A DNA stretch of 64,000 nucleotides from assembly GCA_016946835.1 (NCBI GenBank), contig JACVTC010000157.1, forward strand, positions 186,001 through 250,000, in the 5' to 3' direction. Of the stretch, positions 23,881 to 34,879 are shown one piece after another (within the stretch, counting starts at the first letter, position 1; every line of letters starts with the position of its first letter). Made by a program: the position numbers and the translations under genes. The DNA comes from Neocallimastix lanati (nom. inval.) (lineage: Eukaryota; Neocallimastigomycota; Neocallimastigomycetes; Neocallimastigales; Neocallimastigaceae). The notes beneath the pieces are model-generated. The model made no database searches. It saw nothing but the letters and a program-made list of their open reading frames with translations, and was not told the DNA's origin.

Positions 23881-25435
23881 CCTGACTGGTATAAATTTAT
23901 TTCACTTAAATTTAAATAAAATTCTCTTGTATGAGACTATAAATTGCTTACTTCATTTATCCGAAGAAAATTATTCCAAATTTTATTAAATATCAATGGT
24001 TTTATTCATTTTCAAGAATTTTAAAGGTTAAATTTTAATATTTAAAATTTTATTTCCATAAAAAAAAAAAAAAAATTAGAATATTCTATCTTTAAAATGA
24101 AATTAAAAAAAATTAATAAATAAGTAAATAAATATATAAATATTTAAGTAAATAAATACTATGATAAAATTTAATATTATAATAAATAAATAAATATTTA
24201 ATTAAATTATATAAAACTTTAATTAAATGAATAAATATTTAAATAAATAAATAAATATATAATTAAATAAATAAATATATAAATAAATGAATAAATATTT
24301 AAATAAATAAATATATATTTAAATAAATGAATAATAAATAAATAATAAATAAATTAAATAAAAATTTAATATTTTTTTTTTTTTTTTTTATTATATATAA
24401 AATAAAATTTTCAAATGTTTCAACCAATGAATAAATAGAAGGTATATTTTAAAATCTCCAAATAAAAAAAATTTTATAATTAAAATTTTAATTATATGAA
24501 AATAAAAAAAATATTAATAAATATTTAATACGTATATTTTTTAATTTATGTATATATTTAAATAAAATAACATAAAATAAAATAAATTACTTTTAAAATG
24601 AAATAATTCATCGAAAGTAATTATATCAATCTATAATAAAATAATATAGTAGATAATACTATATTAAATAAAATTATAATAAATAATAATATAACTAATA
24701 ATGAATAAAAAAAAATTAATAATTAATATAATTAATGATATAATTTTATTTTTATTTTTATCTAGATTTTTATTAATAAAATATTATATTTTTTTATAAT
24801 TTAAAGATGTATATTTTTTTTTAATTATACATTTTAATAATTATTTTTAAAATTTTCTTTTTTAATTTTTATTATTGAAATATTCCATAAAAAAAACATT
24901 TCGATTATTCGAATAATAAATTTTTAATAGGCATTATAAGTATTATAAAAAAAAAAAAAAAATTATTTAATCCTAAATTTTATTTTATTTTGACATTAAT
25001 GTTTTCACCCAATAAAAAAATTAAATCTATATTTTTTATAAATTTTAAACAAAAACATAAAAAAAAAATTTTATATATATAAATTTTAAAAATTAAAAAT
25101 AAAAAAAAATAAAATTTAATTTATAAATTTTTCAATTTAAATGGAAGAAATAAACATAAAATAAAATTAAAATAATTTGTGTAAAAAATAAAAAGTAATA
25201 ATATATATATATTAATGTTATTATTATTAAATAATTATATAATATAAAGTAATAATATAATATTAAATAATAGTATAATATATATTATATTGTTATTATT
25301 TTTAATTTTACACTAAAAGGTAATATTATACGTAATAAAATTTATTTTGTTAATAAAATGATTCAATAAAGGTAATAGTTATTTTAATTATTTTTATTAT
25401 TATAGTTGTACATTTAGATCGTTTATTTCATTAAA

Positions 25436-25445
25436 GTATAAATAG
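25436..25445 (+). promoter_or_regulatory. TATA box of DUF4832 copy 4
   Basis: GTATAAATAG about 235 bp before the start codon, in sequence nearly identical to copy 3. Confidence 0.5.
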
Positions 25446-25676
25446 AAGTAATTTTTTCTTAATTTATTCTTCAAAAAAAAAATTAAAGTAAATAAAATAA
25501 TAATATAATTATTTTATAAAATAATTATTTAAAAAAATTATTTAATCCTTTCTTTTTTATAAAATTTTAAAAATAAAAAAAAATTATAATAATAAAAATT
25601 TAAAAATATAAAATTATATTTTTATATTACAACACTAAAAAGTAATACAATTCAAAAAAAAAAAAAATAAAAAAAA

Positions 25677-27761
25677 ATGAAATTCTTTACTTCTATTACA
25701 ACTGTAGTATCTTTATTATTATTAAAAGATATTAAGGTTTATGGAAAGCCAACTCTTGATACTAATTTAGATTACTTGTTTGATTTGGATGATAAGGTTG
25801 ATTTATCTACAGAGAATGCCCTTGCTCAAGATCAAACTTATAATTATTTGAATACTTCTTTCAATGATGTTATGAAAAGAGATGAATTATCTAATGGTAA
25901 TTTTAAATCTATAAATGACATTAGTTATGTAGAATCTCTTTCAGAGGTTCAAAATCCTTATAGAGGTTTTTATTCACAAGCTGTAGTTTATTTAAGAAGA
26001 AATGGAAAGAGTGAGAAACATTCTATTCCAAAGACCAATTTAATTCGAGTTTTAGTAGATATTTCTGATTATCAAAAACATTCTATAGATGAGGAAGCTC
26101 TCACCTTCTTAGATAAATATTTAGAACAAATAAAAAATAATCATAAAACTATTGTAATTAGATTTGCATATGATCCTGGTTTCAAGGGTGATGTCAGTAA
26201 GGATCCTTCTTCTGACAATGTAAGAAATCATCAAAAACAGGTAAGCCGAGTCCTTAAAAAATATGATGATATCATAGCTTCAGTGGAATGTGGATTATTT
26301 GGTAAATGGGGTGAAATGCATGGAAGTAGTGTCTACTCGGATAGCGAAAAACCTAAATATTTAAATAAAGTTATTAATAATTGGTTAGAATTTTTACCAG
26401 AATCACTTACGATAAGTGTAAGAACTCCTAAAATATACAGTGATTGGGCTAACATAGATTTATCCAAGATTTCAAATCAAATTACAAAACCAAATGAAAA
26501 GGCCTACAGAGTAGGTATATACAATGATGGATATCTCGCATCAAAGAGTGATCTTGGTACTTACAAAAATAGAGAACAAGAAATAAAATGGTTAAAAAAT
26601 CAAGCAAAACATACATTATTTGGAGGTGAATTTGGAGGTATCTATGAAGGCAATGATATGGGTAATGTAAGTCCTACAGCTGATTATATGGACAAAGAAG
26701 CATTTTTAACTCATACCAGTTATTTGAACAATGGACATTATAACGTGACTATTAGTAACTTAAAAAATAAAAAGTATAATGGTGCTGATAAAAGATATAA
26801 GGGAATATCTGGTTACAATTATGTTGAAAATCATCTTGGTTATAGATATGTTGTTCGTGGTGTTCGTCTTACAAAGTCAGCTAAAAGTAATGGAATATTT
26901 AGAATGGAAATTGATATTGAAAATGTTGGTTATGGTAATCTTGTAAAACCAAAATCACTCTCTCTTTTAGTAATTGATAATAACAATAACCGTTTCGACC
27001 TATCTGAAATTCAATTTATCGAAAATGGTAATCCAAATAATTGGAATTCTAAAGAAAAAACTACAGTTAAAGTAAAAGCGATTCTTCCAAATGGCATGGA
27101 AAATGGAAATTACAAGGTATACTTAAGAATTGCTTCTGGAACTAAAAGCAAAGGATTAAATAGTTTCCCTATCAGATTTGCTAATGATGACAAAAATATT
27201 TGGAATGAATCCTTAGGTGCCAACTACCTTGGAAAATTCTCTATTAATGGAACTTCTAATAACAATGATGAATCAGAACCAACTATTTCTAACTATGTTA
27301 CCATTAAATTCAAAGGAACATTAGATCCTACCTTAAATTACTATTTAGGTGTTAAAGAATTAAAGAATTATGAATATTTCGATATTCATGATGAAAATAG
27401 TAATGATAGTTATAAATATCGTACATGGCATCTTACTTCTGAAACTAAACCATCTCTCTTATATTTATCCGATGGTACTTATGGTAATCCTGGAAATCCA
27501 TCTAGTCATTGTTTAGATTTAGGTAATCATCACAGTGCAAACGGTTATAACTTCCTCAGCATCGTCAATTGTGAAAATGCCAAACATAAATTTATGTATG
27601 GAGGCTCTTCATCAGACTCTATTGATGTCTACGATATTAATGGCAAGCATCTTACCGATAATAATAATAATAAATTATGTGTTTACTATTCCATGACTCC
27701 ACGTATTGACAAATGCAATAATGAATCAGGAAAAATGAAATGGAAAAAATCAATATTATAA
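25677..27761 (+). CDS. Secreted DUF4874/DUF4832 protein, copy 4
   Basis: 694 residues; same architecture and subgroup residues as copy 3 (Asp52, Tyr57, Ser116, Ser223, shorter Asn run, Glu683). Private changes are Leu34 and Asp36 (YLFDLDD), Phe440, Phe447, Glu475 (GMENG) and Ser496. Most are conservative, and the frame and the candidate catalytic Glu213 and Glu318 are intact, which suggests the copy is still under constraint. Confidence 0.85.
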   Translation: MKFFTSITTVVSLLLLKDIKVYGKPTLDTNLDYLFDLDDKVDLSTENALAQDQTYNYLNTSFNDVMKRDELSNGNFKSINDISYVESLSEVQNPYRGFYSQAVVYLRRNGKSEKHSIPKTNLIRVLVDISDYQKHSIDEEALTFLDKYLEQIKNNHKTIVIRFAYDPGFKGDVSKDPSSDNVRNHQKQVSRVLKKYDDIIASVECGLFGKWGEMHGSSVYSDSEKPKYLNKVINNWLEFLPESLTISVRTPKIYSDWANIDLSKISNQITKPNEKAYRVGIYNDGYLASKSDLGTYKNREQEIKWLKNQAKHTLFGGEFGGIYEGNDMGNVSPTADYMDKEAFLTHTSYLNNGHYNVTISNLKNKKYNGADKRYKGISGYNYVENHLGYRYVVRGVRLTKSAKSNGIFRMEIDIENVGYGNLVKPKSLSLLVIDNNNNRFDLSEIQFIENGNPNNWNSKEKTTVKVKAILPNGMENGNYKVYLRIASGTKSKGLNSFPIRFANDDKNIWNESLGANYLGKFSINGTSNNNDESEPTISNYVTIKFKGTLDPTLNYYLGVKELKNYEYFDIHDENSNDSYKYRTWHLTSETKPSLLYLSDGTYGNPGNPSSHCLDLGNHHSANGYNFLSIVNCENAKHKFMYGGSSSDSIDVYDINGKHLTDNNNNKLCVYYSMTPRIDKCNNESGKMKWKKSIL

Positions 27762-28127
27762 ATAAATTTAATATAAAAAAATATTACTTTAATTAAAATA
27801 TAATTATCTATAAAAAAATTCCAAAGTAAAAAATAAACATATATTAATAATAATCCATTAAATTTTGATTGATTAAAGAAATCAATCATTATTTAAGAAT
27901 TCATGATTTTTTAAAAAAAAAAATAAAAATAAAACAAAATAAAAATATGCAATAAACTAAAATAAAAATTTAAATAAAAAAAATAAAATTAAAAACTTTA
28001 TGTAAAAGTAAAATCGTCAATAATTAACAATATATAATAAAAGAAAAGAAATTATATCAATATTAAAAAAAATATCACCAATTTAAAATCAATTATTATT
28101 GATTAATAAAAAAATTATAGTATATAG

Positions 28128-28158
<31 letters not shown>

Positions 28159-28970
28159 AAGAAAAATAATAATAATACTTTATATAAATTTATAACTATG
28201 AATTTTAAAAAATAAAAATAAAAAATATATAATAAAGAAAAACAAAAAGAAATAAAATAAAAAATAAAACAATACTTAATAAATTAAAAAAAAAAAAAAA
28301 ATTATAAATTCATAAATTTAAAATCAATTATTATTGATTAAAAAAAAATTAATATTAAAATAAATAATAAAAAAAATATAAAATTAATACTCAGTGAAGA
28401 CATCTTCTATCTATGAATTAAAATTTAAAAAAAAAATAAAATAAAATAAAAGTTAAATTTATATAAAAAATTTTTATATTATAAATTAAAATGTCAAATT
28501 ATAATATTATATATAGTAAATTTTATTTTAATATTATAAATTAATATATTTAAATAATATCTTATATAAAAATATTATAAGTTATTAAAGTATTTGAATA
28601 TCAAAATGTATATTATTGAACTATACTCTAATTATTGGTTTAATATTTATATAATAAGAAGTTTTTTTTAATTTTGAAAAGCAAAATTAATATCCTTTTT
28701 TTTTTTTTCCATATTTCTGAATAACTTTTTTTTTGATGATGTCATTTATTTTTAATTTTACTGTAATACCTTTTTATTTTATTCTTTATTTATCCTTAGG
28801 ATAAAAAAAAAAAAAAAAAGGTTGATAAATACTTTACGTCACCTTTTATAAATTTCATTATAATTTTTTAGCTTTAATATATATATAAAATCCATTATAC
28901 ATTTTAAGCTATCATAATTATTTTTTCTCCTTTCTCATCATCTATTTTTTTCTGTCTTTAATTTTTCTTT

Positions 28971-30079
28971 ATTACAAATTACATATATTAAGTGTAAAGT
29001 TTATCAATAAATAATTTAAATGATACATTCGTATATATTTAATAAATTTTAAAAATTTTTATTTTATTTAATTCAATCTTTTCATTAATTTTTATTTTAT
29101 TTTATTTAATTTTCAATTTATATTTTTATTTTATTTTATTTAATTTTCAATTTATATTTTTATTTTATTTTATTTAATTTTCAATTTATATAACATTTCT
29201 TTTTTTAATTTATTTATTATATTCAAAAAATATATTCATATATAAATAATTAGTTATTTCAATGCGTATATAAAATAAATATATGATTTTGTAAATTTTT
29301 TAAATAACATTTATAAAATATAAATTATGTTAATTTACATATCTATTCCAATAAATTTTACAAAATTTATTTTCGTTATATCAAAAAAAAAAAAAATTAT
29401 TTTTTAATCCATACATAAAAAGAAAGAAACATTTACATTAAAAAAAAAAATTATTCATAATTAAAATATATATATATATATCATAGGATTTATATTTCTT
29501 AATAATATATATATTTCTCACTCATCCAAAAATTATTTAATTTTAAATTTAATTTTTTTAATTTTTTTATTTTTACATTTACATTTACATTTACATTTTA
29601 TATTTTATATTTATATTTTTTTTTAGTTAAATTTTATACTATTTTATATTCATTTTAAATTTTTTTTTTTTTATATTTTTTTTTTTTACAATTTTTTTTT
29701 AATATTAAACTTATTGTTATTCTAAAATAATTTATAAAGAAATTTTTATTAAAGTGAAAAAGTGATAAATATATTAATAAATTATAAAAAAAAAAAAAAA
29801 ACATTTTTTTTATTACATTTATTTTTTATGGTTCTTTTTACACTCTAAATATTTTTATAATATTATTATTAAATTAAAATTATTTTTTTTCTTTATAGTT
29901 TAAATAAATTTTTTTTTTAAATAAAACTTTTTTTTAACTTTTTGTTATTTTTAGAAATAAAAATTTTTTTTTTTGAAAAAACATTTTCCAGAATGTTTTT
30001 CGTTGATTTCTTTTATTTCTTTTTTTTTTTTTTATTGCTTCAAAAATATTTTTTTTTGATAAAACTTCTAGTTCCTTTT
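28971..30079. repeat. A+T-rich DNA with a ~34-bp tandem repeat
   Basis: At about 29060-29195 the unit TTTTATTTTATTTAATTTTC plus AATTTATA is repeated three times. The rest, up to the stop codon of the CE1 gene, is A/T homopolymer-rich 3' flank with no further gene seen. Confidence 0.6.
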
Positions 30080-31660
30080 TTAGTCAGATTGTTCTGCTGA
30101 ATCTTCATCTTCTACAACAACTGAATCAGTGATTACTTCTGGTTCACTTTGTTCTTCAGAATCTTCATCTCCGGCAACGGTTGGTTCTTCTTGACTTGGA
30201 GTTTCTTCTCCTTTGATTTTGAAAACCATTTGAATAAAGTCATTGAAACCCTTGTACCAAACTGGGAAATCGTGGGTACCATTTGGATAGGTGTATTCCT
30301 TAAAGTTTTCAATTCTATCCCAATCCTTAATATCTTCAATAAATTGTGGATAACTACCATAAACTACTGGATCATTATCACCACAAGTAGCATAAAGGTT
30401 TCTAATAGTAAGACCATCAAAAGCCTTATTGGCATTTACTTCAGCAATAAATTCAGGAACATTTACGACTGGAGCAGATAATGGGGCAAAGTGAGCAATA
30501 ATATCAAGACATTCCTTAACACCAATGTTCATAGTTTGACCACCACCTCTAGAAAGACCAGAAATAGCAACATTATCTCTACCATCCTTGAGGTTAAAGT
30601 GTGATTTGAGATATGGAATTAAATCGTTTCTGAGTTCTTGTCCGAAAACTTCATAGGCTGGATAATCATCACCAACACCGTTTGGACCCCAGTTCTTACT
30701 AGCAACACCAGTAGCTGCAACAAGAACAAACTTTTTAACATCACCACTAGCCATACCTCTGTCCATGTATCCCTTAATCTTACCACCACGACCCTTGTTA
30801 GTAAGACCCCAAGTATTTTCATTTTGAAGGGAACCATGAAGTAAAATGAATAATGGGTATTTAGTATCCTTATCAGAAGCATCGTAACCAGCTGGAAGGT
30901 AAACCCAGGCATGCTTCTCGTATCTGTCTTCATCAGTTAAGGCAGATTCTTCAACAGTGTAATCTCTAGTTGGATAGTAAATTTCAATGACAGAACCACG
31001 TTGAGAATCGGTTAAACCATCATTGAAAGCTTCATCTTCAGGAGCATTTTTCTTTGGATTAAAAGTAACCTTATTTAACTTTACCTTAAGTTGGTCACCA
31101 TTATTATTTCCTCTTTGATAATCATTAAATTTAATAGCAAAACCTAAAATAGAATCGTAATCAGAACTAGCCTTAATTTTATCAGCGAAATCTTCTGGGA
31201 TTTTAACGGTATACTTTAAATTTCCAGAAGGAGCATCAGCATCGAAGTATTCAAGATCTTCATAACCACCAAATAAACCAGTAGAATCCCATGGAAGAAT
31301 TCTAAGACAAAATCCTGGATTTTCAGCACCTTCAGTCCATTTACCTTCAACAGCACTGTAATCTAAATCAATATCAATAGATTCATAGTTACCAATATTA
31401 ATTTCTTTTTTATCTGGTTTAGCGTAGAATGAAACACCACCACCAGCACCGCCGGCAGCAGTAGCAATCCATGAAACAGAACCATCATTAGCTTCTACAA
31501 TATCAGTAGCGACAGAACCATCTTCAAAAATAGTAAATTTTTCAGTAGTATCACGTAAGGTAATACCATTACTGTCTACTGGGCTACATGAAATTTTTGT
31601 AAGGGATAATGCTGATAAGGCAAGAGCCCAAGTAAAATGTTTTTGAAATTTTATAAACAT
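30080..31660 (-). CDS. Secreted CE1-type carbohydrate esterase (feruloyl/acetyl-xylan esterase-like)
   Basis: 526 residues, single exon. The N-terminus is a signal peptide (~1-25). Residues ~38-205 form an Asp/Gly-rich beta-sandwich-like module typical of a carbohydrate-binding region. A linker (~206-222) leads to an alpha/beta hydrolase of the CE1/esterase-D type: HAWVYLPAGYD (~250), oxyanion-hole region FILLHG (271-276), nucleophile Ser370 in GLSRGG, probable acid Asp428 or Asp430 in CGDNDP and His463 in THDFPVW. The family removes ferulate or acetate from xylan outside the cell. The tail (~484-526) is highly acidic and repetitive (DEDSEEQSEPE) and there is no dockerin, so it is probably a free enzyme. 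Best guess is feruloyl esterase; acetyl-xylan esterase is the alternative. Confidence 0.88.
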   Translation of the reverse strand: MFIKFQKHFTWALALSALSLTKISCSPVDSNGITLRDTTEKFTIFEDGSVATDIVEANDGSVSWIATAAGGAGGGVSFYAKPDKKEINIGNYESIDIDLDYSAVEGKWTEGAENPGFCLRILPWDSTGLFGGYEDLEYFDADAPSGNLKYTVKIPEDFADKIKASSDYDSILGFAIKFNDYQRGNNNGDQLKVKLNKVTFNPKKNAPEDEAFNDGLTDSQRGSVIEIYYPTRDYTVEESALTDEDRYEKHAWVYLPAGYDASDKDTKYPLFILLHGSLQNENTWGLTNKGRGGKIKGYMDRGMASGDVKKFVLVAATGVASKNWGPNGVGDDYPAYEVFGQELRNDLIPYLKSHFNLKDGRDNVAISGLSRGGGQTMNIGVKECLDIIAHFAPLSAPVVNVPEFIAEVNANKAFDGLTIRNLYATCGDNDPVVYGSYPQFIEDIKDWDRIENFKEYTYPNGTHDFPVWYKGFNDFIQMVFKIKGEETPSQEEPTVAGDEDSEEQSEPEVITDSVVVEDEDSAEQSD

Positions 31661-31759
31661 TTTAATTTTTTTTTTATTATTTTATGTTTTTAAAAAAAAA
31701 AAAATTTTTTTTGAAACAAATTTAGTGAAATTAATTCATTTAAATACCTTTTTTTGGTT

Positions 31760-31794
<35 letters not shown>

Positions 31795-32929
31795 TTTTGA
31801 TATTTTATATTTTATTAATAAGAAAAATAATAAAAATAAGGAAGGTTATTTATTTATTATTAATTAATTAATTAATTAATTAAAAATTGATTTGATTTTT
31901 AATTTTAGCTCACATATACAAACTCCATAATAAAATAATAAAATTATATAGTATTTAATTATATAATAATATATATTATTATATATAACAATATATAACA
32001 ATAATATATAATACATAGTAATATATTATTTTCTATATATAATAACATATATAGAAAATATATTTATATTTATTTATAAAATAAATAAATATTAAATTAT
32101 AATATATAGTAAAATAATATTAATAATAAAATAATACATAATATTATATCATATCATAGATAATAATATTATATCTTTATATTAATATACTATTTATTTA
32201 TTATTTATATATTATTTATTTATTCATTTATATATTTATCTATTTATTTATTCATTTATCTATTTATCTATTTATTTATTATTTATTTATTTATTTATTT
32301 ATATATACTCTTTTTATTCTTTTTATTTATTTATTATATCTGTCAAAGATATGAATTTATATTATCTTTCCTCAGTTATTATAATATGTTAACTAATTAT
32401 TTATTTTATTATTTATTATTAATACAAAAAAAAAAAAAAACAATTTATAATTAAAAAAAAAATAAAAATAAAAAATAAATTAATTATTAGATGATGATCT
32501 TTTTTTTTTTATCACCCATAATTAAATTATATATGAAATATTATTAAATAAAGTTTATTATTTAATTAATTAATTTCATGTATATCATTTTTTAATTTAT
32601 AATTTATTAATTAAAGTTATTAAATAATTATTAAATTTTATATACAATTTACTCGTTTTCTATTTAATTTTTTTTTTTTATTTAATGAAAATAGTAAAGA
32701 AGACCAAATTTATATTAATAAAAAAAGCGATCTTCTTTTCTTTTTCTTAATGAATCATTTTTATAAACTTTGGTAATGTTTATCCTAAATTGTTATTGGA
32801 TGAAATGAATACCATTTATTTGATGAAAAGGGAAAAAAAATAAAATTAAAGTATCATAACAATAATTAAAATTTCCATATAAGGTAAAAACTTAAACCAA
32901 TAATTAAATAAAACAAAAACGAAACAAAA
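31661..32929. other. A+T-rich upstream region of the CE1 gene
   Basis: TTTA and TTAA microsatellites (31759-31800, 31860-31890) and AT-rich DNA. TATTTAAAT at about 31740 could serve as a TATA-like element but is not distinctive. No gene seen. Confidence 0.5.
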
Positions 32930-33715
32930 CAAAAAAAAAATAAATAAATAATAAATAATAAAAAGAGTATTTATTAATAAATAATAAATAATAAATAATA
33001 AATAATAAAAAGAGTATTTATTAATAAATAATAAATAATAAATAATAAATAATAAAAAGAGTATTTATTAATAAATAATAAATAATAAATAATAAATAAT
33101 AAAAAGAGTATTTATTAATAAATAATAAATAATAAATAATAAATAATAAAAAGAGTATTTATTAATAAATAATAAATAATAAATAATAAAAAGAGTATTT
33201 ATTAATAAATAATAAATAATAAAAAGAGTATTTATTAATAAATAATAAATAATAAATAATGAATAATAAATAATAAATAATAAATAATAAAAAGAGTATT
33301 TATAAATAAATAATGAATAATAAATAATAAAAAGAGTATTTATTAATTAATAATAAAAAGAGTATTTATTAATAAATAATAAATAATAAATAATAAAAAG
33401 AGTATTTATTAATTAATAATAAAAAGAGTATTTATTAATAAATAATAAATAATAAATAATAAAAAGAGTATTTATTAATTAATAATAAAAAGAGTATTTA
33501 TTAATAAATAATAAATAATAAATAATAAATAATAAAAAGAGTATTTATTAATTAATAATAAAAAGAGTATTTATTAATAAATAATAAATAATAAATAATA
33601 AAAAGAGTATTTATTAATTAATAATAAAAAGAGTATTTATTAATAAATAATAAATAATAAATAATAAAAAGAGTATTTATTAATAAATAATAAATAATAA
33701 TAAATAATAAAGGAT
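32930..33715. repeat. Minisatellite with AAAAAGAGTATTTATTAA core
   Basis: About 20 units. Each has the core AAAAAGAGTATTTATTAA followed by a variable number (0-7) of AATAATAAAT-like heptamer steps. Short units (about 30 bp) and longer units (about 45-60 bp) alternate in the second half. It is an obvious length-variable locus. Isolated units recur at about 34600-34735. Confidence 0.9.
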
Positions 33716-34500
33716 TAATTAATTAATAAGATATTAAAAAAAAAGATATTTATTATTTAAATAAATTAAAAATATAAAGAGTAAAAGGGATACATTTGAG
33801 AATTGATTTATATAAATAAATAAATAATTAAATAAATAAATAAATAATAAATAAATAAATATATATATATATAAAATAAATATATATATAAAATAAATAA
33901 ATAAAATTAATTTTCATCCTTAAAATATTTAAATATTTATAGTTTTATTATTATTATTATAAGAATGGAATCAAAATCAAATAGAAGTGATGAACACTTA
34001 AAAAAGTTATTATTTATTGCATTGAAGGTGAATCAGAGGAATGATTTAACATTCAAATAAAAATAAAAAAGAAAAAAAAAGAATGATACATTAAATAAAA
34101 TAGTTTTTAGATATATAAAAGGTGGATATAATAATAATTTGATATATAAATATTTAATAATTAAAAATAATTAAAAGAATAAATTGAATAATAAATAAAT
34201 AAATAAAATTATTAACAATTCATTTTATTTTATATTTAATTTTATTCAATCTGTACTTTTATATTATTACATTCAATATTTTTATTTTTATTTTTTATTT
34301 TTATTTTTGAAGATTAAAAAATTAAAAAATTAAAATAAAAATTTTAATTTAATTTAATTTATATTAATTAAATGTATATTAAATTTATATTAAAATAAAT
34401 TCATAAAACAAAAAATAAAAAAAAATAAATAAAAAAATAAATTTTTTTTTTTTTAATTTTTAATTTCATTTCATTTTATTAATAAATAAATAAATAATTA
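33716..34500. other. A+T-rich DNA, no gene seen
   Basis: Microsatellite-like AAAT and AT runs. A reverse-complement unit of the 2.2-kb tandem repeat lies near 34240-34300. Confidence 0.5.
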
Positions 34501-34560
34501 ATAAATTGACTACCTCAGTATTCCCACTACTCCTAAGAGGGGAGACTGAAATCATGGGCT
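34500..34560 (+). mobile_element. Small fragment related to LTR family C
   Basis: AAATTGACTACCT followed by CTCC...GAGGGGAGA resembles the inside of LTR C1 at about 44930-44965 (AAATTGACTACCTTGGAACC then AGGGGAGA). Only this short stretch is recognisable. Confidence 0.35.
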
Positions 34561-34599
34561 ATGAACATCTGAAATAAAAAAAAAATAATAAATAATAAA

Positions 34600-34735
34600 T
34601 AAATAAAAAGAGTATTTATTAATAAATAATAAATAATAAATAAATAATGAATAATGAATAAATAATAAATAATGAATAAATAATAAATAATGAATAAATA
34701 ATAAATAATGAATAAATAATAAATAATAAATGTGA
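34600..34735. repeat. Short minisatellite, AATAATGAATAAATAATAAA unit
   Basis: Begins with one AAAAAGAGTATTTATTAA core as in the 33-kb minisatellite and continues with about five 20-bp units. Confidence 0.75.
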
Positions 34736-34759
34736 TTGGTCTTTCTGAATGTCATTTGA

Positions 34760-34843
34760 TTTTCTTTTTTTTTTTAAAAAAAAAAATGTTAAAGCAATTC
34801 GTTCATCTCCTTTAATTTTATGTATAAACCTTTAAACAAAACA

Positions 34844-34879
<36 letters not shown>

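Larger units (their letters stand above)
18495..28970 (-). repeat. Right arm of the ~23-kb imperfect palindrome
   Basis: Reverse-complement counterpart of 5940-17645 carrying DUF4832 copies 3 and 4 on the plus strand. The outer end matches best around 28660-28970 (GAAAAGCAAAATTAATA, GATGATGTCATTTATTTTTA, ATAATTTTTTAGCTTTAATA). Shorter than the left arm because it lacks the 12010-12920 insertion and part of the inner flank. Confidence 0.75.

Noticed and set aside
30133-30933. Several 68-110-codon frames on both strands inside the CE1 gene
   Set aside because: Shadow frames of the esterase, which has clear catalytic motifs in its own frame.
32930-33715. Regularly spaced repeats suggesting a CRISPR array
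   Set aside because: Spacers are themselves simple AT repeats, not unique sequences, and the genome is eukaryotic.
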